A stretch of DNA of 44,630 nucleotides from a virus: positions 1-44,630 of the IMG/VR virus record IMGVR_UViG_3300010354_000161; one strand, 5' to 3'. Both the position numbers and the translations under genes were made by a program. The first letter of the stretch is position 1. Every line of letters starts with the position of its first letter. The notes below the pieces were generated by a model. That model did not search any database. It saw nothing but the letters and a program-made list of their open reading frames with translations, and was not told where the DNA came from. Shown piece after piece: positions 1 to 6,151 of the stretch.

Positions 1-1
1 G

Positions 2-241
2 TGGGATCGTTATAGCATCGCGCAAATTGAGCGGTTCGCTACACTTGATGATGCCAATTCTGCTGCATTTCAAACTATCACCGATGATAGAGAGAATGAG
101 TGCAACAGTTACGATTGCATCCGTATCTGGAATCGCCAGGATAATGCACTCGTCAAAGAGTGGATCTATTGCTGTGACGATGCCGACTCAGATGGCGAAG
201 GTGGGATGATCGGACTCGGTTACGATTGGCACCTAATTTGA
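2..241 (+). CDS. C-terminal end of an unidentified protein (5' truncated by window edge)
   Basis: The reading frame beginning at base 2 stays open for 79 codons and ends at TGA 239-241, directly before a strong hairpin. The visible tail is acidic with several Cys and Trp residues, including a DDADSDGEGG stretch, and ends in WHLI. I do not recognise the family, and the true start lies outside the window. Codon choice is G+C-rich, like the next gene and unlike everything after about base 900. The frame was chosen because it is open from the edge to the hairpin; an ATG-started frame at 27-209 in another phase looks like a shadow. Confidence 0.6.
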   Translation, partial: WDRYSIAQIERFATLDDANSAAFQTITDDRENECNSYDCIRIWNRQDNALVKEWIYCCDDADSDGEGGMIGLGYDWHLI

Positions 242-247
242 ACACTT

Positions 248-269
248 AGGGGGGATCATTCTCCCCCCT
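248..269 (+). terminator. Hairpin after the first partial gene, terminator-like
   Basis: AGGGGGGA (248-255) pairs perfectly with TCCCCCCT (262-269) around a 6-base loop. It lies 7 bases after the stop of the preceding gene. The following bases are pyrimidine-rich (TTCATTCTC) but not a clean U-run, so termination strength is uncertain. The octamer ACACTTAG (242-249) leads into it and recurs before the next hairpin. Confidence 0.55.
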
Positions 270-303
270 TCATTCTCACAAACAACACCTAAGGTAAGCA
301 ATC

Positions 304-723
304 ATGCGCCACCCAATCATCCGCCACACTGACCGTCCCGCCTATTCTTTTGCTGGCATTGTCAATGCTATTGAGGAAGCACAGAATCGCGGTCTCAAAA
401 GGATCACCATGCGCTTCTCTGACTTTATAGTCAAACCCAGCAAATACGCTGGCAAGATGTATGTCTTCTCTCACGATAAAGAGGTGAATCAGTGGGGCAC
501 AATGAGCAACATTTACCTCGGTTGGATTACATCTAACGCCACCAACCTAGGTGAGGTTGATCTAATCAAGCGGGTGCAATCCGTTGCCGCTGATCCTTAC
601 TCTGCTGCTAAACTTTATGGGCAGAATACTGGTTCCTGCTCATGCTGCGGGCGTGAGTTAACCAACGCCCTCTCAATCGAGTTGGGGATTGGTCCTATTT
701 GTCGGGAGAAGTTCGGTCTCTAA
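304..723 (+). CDS. DUF6011-type zinc-motif phage protein, function unknown
   Basis: This is a 139-residue protein. Its last 30 residues hold a compact Cys motif, CSCCGRELT near residues 112-120 and LGIGPIC ending at Cys133. That pattern matches the small phage and bacterial domain called DUF6011, which is expected to bind one zinc ion. The first about 100 residues have no motif I recognise. The ATG at 304 has AAGG about 10 bases upstream and the gene ends just before a perfect hairpin, so it may be a single-gene transcript or the last gene of one. Its G+C-rich codons contrast with the AT-rich structural genes. The domain assignment is from memory of the motif; the biological role is not known. 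Confidence 0.75.
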   Translation: MRHPIIRHTDRPAYSFAGIVNAIEEAQNRGLKRITMRFSDFIVKPSKYAGKMYVFSHDKEVNQWGTMSNIYLGWITSNATNLGEVDLIKRVQSVAADPYSAAKLYGQNTGSCSCCGRELTNALSIELGIGPICREKFGL

Positions 724-735
724 GTTACACTTAGT

Positions 736-764
736 GGGCGGCAGTTGTTTATACTCTGCCGCCC
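736..764 (+). terminator. Strong hairpin after the DUF6011 gene
   Basis: GGGCGGCAG (736-744) is perfectly complementary to CTGCCGCCC (756-764), giving a 9-bp G+C-rich stem with an 11-base loop, 12 bases after the stop codon. No U-run follows, so it may be a processing or stability element rather than a factor-independent terminator. It is preceded by ACACTTAG (728-735), the same octamer as before the hairpin at 248-269. Confidence 0.55.
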
Positions 765-822
765 TATCTGTGAGTGATTAGCAGTTTTTATCATTCGTTC
801 GTTCGTGTTTGGCAGTTCTTAT
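741..822 (+). repeat. Three short direct repeats GCAGTT(N)TTAT in non-coding DNA
   Basis: GCAGTTGTTTAT begins at 741, GCAGTTTTTAT at 781 and GCAGTTCTTAT at 812. The first copy is partly inside the hairpin and carries one extra T. A triple TTCG run lies between copies two and three (about 793-805). The role is unknown; spaced copies in a non-coding stretch could be protein-binding sites. Confidence 0.4.
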
Positions 823-867
823 GGGTCGGGGTGGCGTACCCATGGGGGTCATGGGGGCGGATCCCCG
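821..867. other. G-rich, hairpin-prone non-coding segment
   Basis: ATGGGT (821-826) can pair with ACCCAT (838-843), and CATGGGGG occurs twice, at 841-848 and 850-857, followed by CCCC at 863-866. It sits at the point where base composition changes from G+C-rich to AT-rich. No open reading frame of useful length crosses it. The whole gap 724-977 holds only this, the repeats, the hairpin at 736-764 and a possible promoter. Confidence 0.35.
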
Positions 868-949
868 ATATAAAAACCCCAACCTCCCCTAACCTACAAA
901 GTGTTACCCAAGCGTTCAAAATATAAGAGTCAAAACAAAAAAATTCCTA

Positions 950-955
950 TATAAT
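950..955 (+). promoter_or_regulatory. Possible sigma-70 -10 element upstream of the AbrB-like gene
   Basis: TATAAT is a perfect -10 hexamer 22 bases before the ATG at 978. At the expected distance upstream there is only a poor -35 (about three of six matches), in an AT-rich stretch, so this is a weak call. Confidence 0.3.
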
Positions 956-977
956 TTGAAAACTGAAAAACCCTTAT

Positions 978-1154
978 ATGAAAAAAAATTCCGCAGAAAA
1001 TTTTAAGTCCCTACAAGTCGATCCAATCACTGGGGAGTATTATATTAATTTGCCCGAATGGATGGTGAATGAACTCTCATGGTATGAAGATACAGAAATC
1101 AAACTCGAAGTTGATGGAGACGAATTAATACTTTCAGAAAAAGAAAATGACTGA
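978..1154 (+). CDS. Small AbrB/SpoVT-like protein (58 aa), possible DNA-binding regulator
   Basis: ATG at 978 to TGA at 1152-1154 gives 58 residues. The core, DPITGEYYINLPEWMVNEL followed by KLEVDGDELILSEKE, follows the pattern of swapped-hairpin AbrB domains: a turn with G, a strand ending in LP, a short helix, then two strands around a DGDEL turn. Such domains usually dimerise and bind DNA. No antitoxin partner is visible beside it. It is the first gene after the composition change and overlaps the next gene by 8 bases (ATGACTGA), suggesting coupled translation. The AbrB assignment is my inference from pattern only; similar small proteins of unknown function are common in cyanophages. Confidence 0.6.
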   Translation: MKKNSAENFKSLQVDPITGEYYINLPEWMVNELSWYEDTEIKLEVDGDELILSEKEND

Positions 1155-1338
1155 AAACAAATATCACATTTACCTAAAAGATAAGTGCATATATCATTCA
1201 CTATCTCAAGAACAATTTGACAATACTTGGAAAATGATCAATGAGTTTCTCACCGTCACTGATGACACGAAGAAAGAAGATCTCTCATATGAAGAAGTTC
1301 TTTTCTCAAGAGAAATCGTATTAAATTCATCTCATTGA
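1147..1338 (+). CDS. Small cyanophage protein of unknown function (63 aa), paralogue of 2150-2320
   Basis: The start ATG overlaps the preceding stop. The N-terminal part YHIYLKDKCIYHSLSQEQF matches the small protein at 2150-2320 in the pattern Y-x-I-Y, then I-Y-x-x-L-S-x-E, then an aromatic residue, so the two appear to be paralogues. This type of short protein recurs in cyanophage genomes without known function. Its stop codon lies inside the -35 element of the promoter at 1335-1363. Confidence 0.7.
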   Translation: MTENKYHIYLKDKCIYHSLSQEQFDNTWKMINEFLTVTDDTKKEDLSYEEVLFSREIVLNSSH

Positions 1339-1363
1339 CAAGTGACTATATAACTGGTATGAT
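1335..1363 (+). promoter_or_regulatory. Near-consensus sigma-70 promoter upstream of the glycosyltransferase-like gene
   Basis: TTGACA (1335-1340) is a perfect -35 and TATGAT (1358-1363) a five-of-six -10, separated by exactly 17 bp. The predicted start of transcription is near 1370, 17 bases before the ATG at 1387. This is a host RNA polymerase type promoter, as expected for early genes, in contrast to the NATAAATA motifs further on. Confidence 0.7.
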
Positions 1364-1386
1364 ACTGAAGTAAAAACTATTCAATT

Positions 1387-2145
1387 ATGGCTAAAGGATT
1401 TACTGTAAAAGCAAAAGCGCCAGTAGCAAGTTCAACTGCTCCAGAATGGGATTATGAATTAGCAAAAGAGATGGTAAAAGGAAAATCCGTCGTCTTTTGT
1501 TTACCAGGAAGAGGAGTTTCTTACGCTTATCTAAAAAACTTTGTACAACTTTGTTTTGACTTAGTGCAGGCAGGGGCGAGCATTCAAATCTCACAAGACT
1601 ATTCATCCATGGTAAACTTTGCAAGATGCAAATGTTTAGGAGCGAATGTACTGCGAGGACCTGATCAACTTCCCTGGGATGGAAAATTGCATTATGATTG
1701 GCAATTGTGGATTGACTCTGACATTATCTTCAACACAGAAAAATTCTGGCAGTTGATCTTAATGGACAAAGACATTGCAAGTGGTTGGTATTGTACCGAA
1801 GATGGTCATACAACTTCAGTGGCCCATTGGATGGAAGAAGAAGATTTCAGAAGCAATGGTGGTGTCATGAATCATGAGACCATTGAGAGCATCAGCAAGC
1901 GTCGTAAACCATTCACAGTTGATTATGCTGGATTTGGATGGTTAATGATTAAGAAGGGAGTCTTTGAACATCCAGAAATGAAGTATCCTTGGTTCGCTCC
2001 AAAGATGCAAATCTTTGAATCTGGTGAAGTTCAAGACATGTGTGGTGAAGATGTGTCATTCTGTCTGGATGCAAAAGAAGCAGGATTTGAAATTTGGTGT
2101 GATCCTCGTATCAGAGTTGGTCACGAAAAAACAAGAGTTATTTGA
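1387..2145 (+). CDS. Glycosyltransferase-like protein (GT-A fold type)
   Basis: This 252-residue protein has the marks of a metal-dependent nucleotide-sugar transferase: a beta strand and turn near residues 33-45 (SVVFCLPGRGVS), an SQDYSSMVNFAR segment near 69-80, the metal-binding type motif WIDSDI at 108-113 (Asp110 and Asp112), GEDVSFC at 220-226, and a late DPRIRVGHEK with His246 that could complete metal binding. The donor and acceptor are unknown; phage enzymes of this type modify DNA, virion proteins or host surface sugars. It has its own near-consensus early promoter and is followed after 4 bases by a small gene. I see no signal peptide. Family is fairly secure, specificity is not. 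Confidence 0.7.
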   Translation: MAKGFTVKAKAPVASSTAPEWDYELAKEMVKGKSVVFCLPGRGVSYAYLKNFVQLCFDLVQAGASIQISQDYSSMVNFARCKCLGANVLRGPDQLPWDGKLHYDWQLWIDSDIIFNTEKFWQLILMDKDIASGWYCTEDGHTTSVAHWMEEEDFRSNGGVMNHETIESISKRRKPFTVDYAGFGWLMIKKGVFEHPEMKYPWFAPKMQIFESGEVQDMCGEDVSFCLDAKEAGFEIWCDPRIRVGHEKTRVI

Positions 2146-2149
2146 ATCA

Positions 2150-2320
2150 ATGACAAGTAATCACGAAAAATACAATATCTACTGCAATGGTCGCAAAATT
2201 TATTCCGATCTTTCAGAGGAAGACTATTTTGATGTGATGGAAGACTTGGCGCAAGAGTTTTATGAAAAAGGAACTCCTGCGCCTTATGAATTAAACACTG
2301 AAATTATTAAGGAGAATTAA
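2150..2320 (+). CDS. Small cyanophage protein of unknown function (56 aa), paralogue of 1147-1338
   Basis: An in-frame ATG at 2015 exists but lies inside the glycosyltransferase-like gene; the ATG at 2150, four bases after that gene's stop, gives a 56-residue protein that lines up with the small protein at 1147-1338 (KYNIYCNGRKIYSDLSEEDYF). That alignment decides the start. The tail PYELNTEIIKEN differs. The last codons, AAGGAGAAT, contain the ribosome-binding site used by the next gene. Confidence 0.65.
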   Translation: MTSNHEKYNIYCNGRKIYSDLSEEDYFDVMEDLAQEFYEKGTPAPYELNTEIIKEN

Positions 2321-2325
2321 ATCTT

Positions 2326-2481
2326 ATGGCAGTAAAAGCAAAAGGTGGTTTGAACAAGAACAGTTCTTATATTCCAGGGCCTCCTAAGAAATCTCGTCAG
2401 GGAGATGGTGGTGGAACTAAGTACGCTGCATCTTCTCGTAATGGGGCACGTAAGAAGTATAGGGGTCAAGGTAAAGGATAA
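2326..2481 (+). CDS. Small basic glycine-rich cyanophage protein (51 aa)
   Basis: ATG at 2326 to TAA at 2479-2481 encodes 51 residues rich in Lys, Arg and Gly, starting MAVKAKGGLN and ending KKYRGQGKG. AAGGAG at 2309-2314 serves as ribosome-binding site. The stop overlaps the next start (TAATG). Short basic proteins with this opening are, to my knowledge, widespread in T4-like cyanophages; function is unknown, though the charge would allow nucleic-acid binding. Confidence 0.7.
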   Translation: MAVKAKGGLNKNSSYIPGPPKKSRQGDGGGTKYAASSRNGARKKYRGQGKG

Positions 2482-3110
2482 TGGCATACTTAAACCATAG
2501 TCTTCCAGATTGGTCTTGTTACATTCGTAACGAGTTTCTTTTCAATCATCAAAAAGGACATGGTGAAGTAACCAAATGCGATGTGCATTCTGTTGCAAGT
2601 ATTGAAAAAAGAGTTCCTCTATTTGAGGCATTTCTCGAAAACGGCGTGAATTGGACTAGAAGACCACTTCACGCTTTTTGCTGGAAACCTGATGCTCCTA
2701 TTGAACCACTTGAAGATATTATGTACTGGGATTGTTTTTCACCATATATTGATGTTCAAAAACGTGCTCGTCTTTCTGGATTACAAGCAGAACTTATTCG
2801 TCCAGATGGAAAAAAAGTATTAGGAACCTATATGTTTTCTCTTGATTGGTCTTGGGAAAACAAAGGTATTCCAGATCTTAATTTTTCAGAAACTCCTGAA
2901 CATAAATGTGCTCATTTATTCAAAGTTGAAACTGGAAATTATTATGCATATCCAAATAATAGAATAATTTGGTATGATAATGCCTGGACATTTAATAGAA
3001 TTGATAAAAATCCTGGTTATGAAATTGATATGACGGTTTATTCGGTTGAAAATAAAAGAAAACTTGAAACATCAGACCATTATATGTACGAACTTACAAA
3101 CTTAAAATAG
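2481..3110 (+). CDS. Conserved cyanophage hypothetical protein (209 aa)
   Basis: The start ATG overlaps the stop of the previous gene. The protein is soluble-looking and rich in aromatic residues (many Trp and Tyr, for example DWSWENKG near residues 126-133), with no membrane segment, signal peptide or nucleotide-binding motif that I can see. It ends just before the late promoter motif at 3112, so it is the last gene of the early-type block. I do not recognise a function. Confidence 0.65.
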   Translation: MAYLNHSLPDWSCYIRNEFLFNHQKGHGEVTKCDVHSVASIEKRVPLFEAFLENGVNWTRRPLHAFCWKPDAPIEPLEDIMYWDCFSPYIDVQKRARLSGLQAELIRPDGKKVLGTYMFSLDWSWENKGIPDLNFSETPEHKCAHLFKVETGNYYAYPNNRIIWYDNAWTFNRIDKNPGYEIDMTVYSVENKRKLETSDHYMYELTNLK

Positions 3111-3111
3111 A

Positions 3112-3119
3112 AATAAATA
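3112..3119 (+). promoter_or_regulatory. T4-type late promoter motif (AATAAATA) before speD
   Basis: The octamer fits NATAAATA, the late-promoter form reported for T4-like cyanophages. Transcription would start about 6-7 bases downstream, near 3125, which supports the start of speD at 3156 rather than 3126. Confidence 0.55.
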
Positions 3120-3155
3120 ACTTTTTTGCTAAAAACTGAATTGGAACAGTATTCG

Positions 3156-3482
3156 ATGGGTAAACACCTACTCCTAGAGGTGTATGATGTTGATTTTGAA
3201 GCGATTAATGATGTGGAATCGCTTCAAAATACAATGATCAAAGGTATAAATCGCGCAAAAATGACGATTTTGAACACTTTTTCCCATTGTTTTGTTCCAC
3301 AAGGATGTACAATTGTGATTGCACTCGCAGAAAGTCATGTTTCTTGTCATACATGGCCTGAAAATGGGTGTCTTGCGATTGATGTTTATACCTGTGGTGA
3401 TGGAAATCCAAAATTAATCGCACTTGAACTTTTAAAATACTTAAATTCTGATAATTATAGGATTAGGGAGATAGATCGTTAA
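3156..3482 (+). CDS. speD: S-adenosylmethionine decarboxylase proenzyme (SpeD)
   Basis: SpeD removes the carboxyl group of S-adenosylmethionine to give the aminopropyl donor for spermidine synthesis. Counting from the ATG at 3156 the protein has 108 residues and opens MGKHLLLEVY, as bacterial SpeD does. The motif ESHVSCHTWPE holds the Glu59-Ser60 self-cleavage site that makes the pyruvoyl group; His65 and Cys80 (in DVYTCGDG) match the family's processing and catalytic residues with the usual spacing of 5 and 15. An upstream TTG start at 3126 would add ten residues, but the late promoter would then place the transcript start at that codon. This is a host-derived metabolic gene of the kind cyanophages carry. 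No spermidine synthase is visible in the window. Confidence 0.93.
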   Translation: MGKHLLLEVYDVDFEAINDVESLQNTMIKGINRAKMTILNTFSHCFVPQGCTIVIALAESHVSCHTWPENGCLAIDVYTCGDGNPKLIALELLKYLNSDNYRIREIDR

Positions 3483-3490
3483 ATAGTTTT

Positions 3491-3544
3491 AAGGAGATAG
3501 CAACCTCCTTTCAAAAAAGTTCTGTTTTTACACAAAAACAGGAG
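3491..3544 (+). promoter_or_regulatory. Paired hairpins with possible switch controlling the 82-aa gene
   Basis: AAGGAG (3491-3496) pairs with CTCCTT (3505-3510), followed by an A-rich stretch. CTGTTTTT (3522-3529) pairs perfectly with AAAAACAG (3534-3541) around ACAC. The ribosome-binding site AGGAG (3540-3544) abuts the second stem and could instead pair with CTCCT (3505-3509), giving two mutually exclusive folds. Seen in sequence; the regulatory role is inference. Confidence 0.45.
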
Positions 3545-3549
3545 CTAAA

Positions 3550-3798
3550 ATGTCTAATTTACCAGTTGATAGAGATTCCAGTTACATGCACAAGATGTGG
3601 GGAACTACATCTCTTGTAACTGATTATCAGAATACTCAAAAAAATAAGGTGATTCAGGAAATTATGCATGATGATATTCCCAAAAATCAACATCATCTTA
3701 AAGAACAATCTGAAATGCATCAAAAAATCCGAAATTCGGAAGATTATGACGATTGGGAATACGGTACAGAGCCAAATTATGGAATTTCTTGGAAATAA
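3550..3798 (+). CDS. Small hypothetical protein (82 aa) between speD and gp25
   Basis: The ATG at 3550 has a good AGGAG 5 bases upstream. The 82 residues are hydrophilic and His/Asp/Glu-rich in the second half (for example HHLKEQSEMHQKIR and EDYDDWEYG), with no membrane segment or Cys motif. I do not recognise it. A late promoter motif follows its stop, so it ends the transcript that starts before speD, or is co-read with it. The unusual leader hairpins suggest it is regulated separately from speD. Confidence 0.65.
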   Translation: MSNLPVDRDSSYMHKMWGTTSLVTDYQNTQKNKVIQEIMHDDIPKNQHHLKEQSEMHQKIRNSEDYDDWEYGTEPNYGISWK

Positions 3799-3799
3799 A

Positions 3800-3807
3800 C
3801 ATAAATA
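3800..3807 (+). promoter_or_regulatory. Late promoter motif (CATAAATA) before gp25
   Basis: NATAAATA match directly after the stop at 3798 and 24 bases before the gp25 start. It would drive the baseplate block gp25, gp6 and the giant gene, which follow with gaps of one base. Confidence 0.65.
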
Positions 3808-3830
3808 ACTGAAGAAAAAATCCTGTCCAA

Positions 3831-4241
3831 ATGGCAATTAATCCGGTTACAAGGATATCAAGATCATTTAAAGATATTAGTTTATCTTTTGAACCTCATC
3901 CTGTGACAAAAGACTTGCCAATTTTAAAAAATGAAAGAGCGATTATAAGATCGGTTCGAAATATTGTAGAAACTATACCAACTGAAAAGTTTTTCAACTC
4001 TGATTTTGGTTCTTCAGTGAGATCTAATTTATTTGGTATTCTTGATTACGCTACAGTGTCTATTATTGAAGATGAAATTAAAACTTCAATAAACAATTAT
4101 GAACCAAGAGTTGAAAATATTAAAGTTATTGTTAATCCAGAACTAGATAATAATTCTTTAGAAATTTCAATTATTTTTGATATTATTGGACAGGATTTTC
4201 CAACACAAGAGTTTACTTTTATTTTAGAGGCAACGAGATAA
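3831..4241 (+). CDS. gp25: Baseplate wedge protein gp25
   Basis: This 136-residue protein is of the GPW/gp25 family (T4 gp25 has 132). The family's features are visible: NERAIIRSVRNIVETIPTEKFF near residues 34-55, then FGSSVRSNLFG near 60-70, then a C-terminal strand pattern ending ILEATR. In T4, gp25 sits at the inner core of the baseplate wedge with gp6 and gp53 and helps start sheath assembly. Its place directly before gp6 matches T4-like cyanophage order. Confidence 0.93.
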   Translation: MAINPVTRISRSFKDISLSFEPHPVTKDLPILKNERAIIRSVRNIVETIPTEKFFNSDFGSSVRSNLFGILDYATVSIIEDEIKTSINNYEPRVENIKVIVNPELDNNSLEISIIFDIIGQDFPTQEFTFILEATR

Positions 4242-4242
4242 A

Positions 4243-6150
4243 ATGCCTTTCACTAACTATACCAATCTAGACTTTGATCAAATAAAAACCTCAATTAAAG
4301 ATTATTTGAGGGCTAATTCAACTTTCACCGACTTTGATTTTGAAGGATCAAATTTTTCAGTTTTAATTGATACTTTAGCATATAATACTTACATCAATGC
4401 ATTCAATTCAAATTTAGCAGTAAACGAAGTATTTTTAGATTCAGCAACGATTAGAGAAAACGTAGTATCTCTTGCTAGAAATATTGGTTACGTTCCAAGA
4501 TCTCGTAAGTGTTCAACTGCAGTCGTTTCATTTGATATACAAACGACAAGCAATTCATCAACACTTACACTTCAACCAGAAATAGTTTGTGTAGGTTCAG
4601 TAGATAATAGTTCTTATATTTTTTCAGTACCGGAAGAAATTACTCGCACAGTATCTGAGAGTGGTGTTGCAAAATTTGAGAATATTACTGTTTATCAAGG
4701 AAGGGTTTTAACTGCAACGTTCACTGTTGATAGTTCACTAGATCAAAAATTTATAATCCCTAATCCATACGTTGACACAAGCACGATTAGAGTTTACGTA
4801 AAAGGTGTAGGAGATTCTGGATTAGGTAAAAAATATGCTTTAATTGATAATATCATTACAGTTAATAAAGATTCTGAAACTTTTTTAATACAAGAAGTTC
4901 AAGATGAAAAATATGAACTTCTGTTTGGTGATGATATATTTGGCAAAAAACTTGCGAATGGATCAATCATTACGGTATATTATATCGTAACTGAAGGTAA
5001 AGATGGAAATGGATCATCAGAGTTTAGTTTTGTTGGTTCAATTAAAAATTCCAATGGAGTTGTAATTGCACCTTCAAACACAGTTACTGTTACAACTTTA
5101 GATTCATCTAAAAATGGTTCAAATATAGAATCCATAGATTCCATTAAATATTTTGCTCCTAGACTCTACTCATCACAGTATAGAGCCGTAACATCTAATG
5201 ATTATGAATCGATCATTAAAAATATTATCTACCCAAACGCTGAGGTTGTTAATGTAGTTGGTGGTGAAGAGTTAGAACCACCAGAATATGGATCAATCAC
5301 AATATCAATTAAACCAAAGGAAGGACTATATCTTTCCGAATTTGAAAAACAATTAATATTATCAAAATTAAAACAATATGCAATTACTGGAATAAATCAA
5401 AAGATAATTGATATTAAAGTCCTCTATGTTGAATTGGATTCTTATACTTACTATAATAGTTCAATTTCTCCTGGACCAGAATCGTTAAAAACTAAAGTTA
5501 CAAATTCATTATCATCTTATTCAAATTCTTTAGATGTAAATAAATTTGGTGGAAGATTTAAATATAGTAAGTTACTACAAATTATTGATAATACTGATGT
5601 GTCAATAACTTCGAATATTACTAAAATTATAATTCGAAGAAATTTAAATACTTTATTAAATCAATTTGCTGAATATGAATTATGCTATGGAAATAGATTT
5701 CATATTAACTCCGAAAGTGGTGGAAATATAAAGTCCACTGGTTTTAGAATTGCAACAGAATCTGAATTTTTATATTTAACTGATGTGCCGAATGCCGACA
5801 AACTTACAGGAACACTTGCAGTTATAAAATTATCTTCAATTCCAGGAGAATCTCCAAGAACAGTAGTTAGTTCTGCAGGAACCGTTGACTATGTGAGAGG
5901 TGAAATTAGATTAAATGCAATCAACATTGTAGGAACTGAAAAACCTAATGGTGTAATTGAGGTTCAAGCGTATCCAGAATCAAATGATGTCGTTGCTCTT
6001 AAAGATCTTTATTTAACTTTAGATATTTCAAAAAGTAAAATAAATATGATTAAAGATGTAATATCTTCAGGTGAAAACACATCTGGTGTTTTATTTGCTA
6101 GAGATTATTATCAATCAAGTTACTCTAACGGAAGTTTAATTAGAGAATAA
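4243..6150 (+). CDS. gp6: Baseplate wedge protein gp6
   Basis: At 635 residues it is close to T4 gp6 (660). The N-terminus (FTNYTNLDFDQIKTSIKDYL, then VLIDTLAYNTYINAFNSNLA) is the typical opening of gp6/J-like baseplate proteins, and the central part contains YSSQYRAVTSNDYESIIKNI near residues 310-330, the conserved RAVT-x-x-DY region. gp6 dimers join neighbouring wedges into the inner baseplate ring. It starts one base after the stop of gp25 and is followed one base later by the giant gene, so all three are probably translated together. Confidence 0.92.
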   Translation: MPFTNYTNLDFDQIKTSIKDYLRANSTFTDFDFEGSNFSVLIDTLAYNTYINAFNSNLAVNEVFLDSATIRENVVSLARNIGYVPRSRKCSTAVVSFDIQTTSNSSTLTLQPEIVCVGSVDNSSYIFSVPEEITRTVSESGVAKFENITVYQGRVLTATFTVDSSLDQKFIIPNPYVDTSTIRVYVKGVGDSGLGKKYALIDNIITVNKDSETFLIQEVQDEKYELLFGDDIFGKKLANGSIITVYYIVTEGKDGNGSSEFSFVGSIKNSNGVVIAPSNTVTVTTLDSSKNGSNIESIDSIKYFAPRLYSSQYRAVTSNDYESIIKNIIYPNAEVVNVVGGEELEPPEYGSITISIKPKEGLYLSEFEKQLILSKLKQYAITGINQKIIDIKVLYVELDSYTYYNSSISPGPESLKTKVTNSLSSYSNSLDVNKFGGRFKYSKLLQIIDNTDVSITSNITKIIIRRNLNTLLNQFAEYELCYGNRFHINSESGGNIKSTGFRIATESEFLYLTDVPNADKLTGTLAVIKLSSIPGESPRTVVSSAGTVDYVRGEIRLNAINIVGTEKPNGVIEVQAYPESNDVVALKDLYLTLDISKSKINMIKDVISSGENTSGVLFARDYYQSSYSNGSLIRE

Positions 6151-6151
6151 T

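Noticed and set aside
821-857. G-quadruplex candidate
   Set aside because: Four G-runs exist, but one loop is about 12 bases and a competing hairpin is likely; not strong enough to call.
2015-2149. Longer start for the small gene ending at 2320
   Set aside because: The extension overlaps the conserved end of the glycosyltransferase-like gene, and the paralogue at 1147 aligns from the ATG at 2150.
3126-3155. TTG start for speD
   Set aside because: The late promoter would start RNA at about this codon, leaving no leader; SpeD proteins typically begin close to the G-x-H-L segment, which fits the ATG at 3156.
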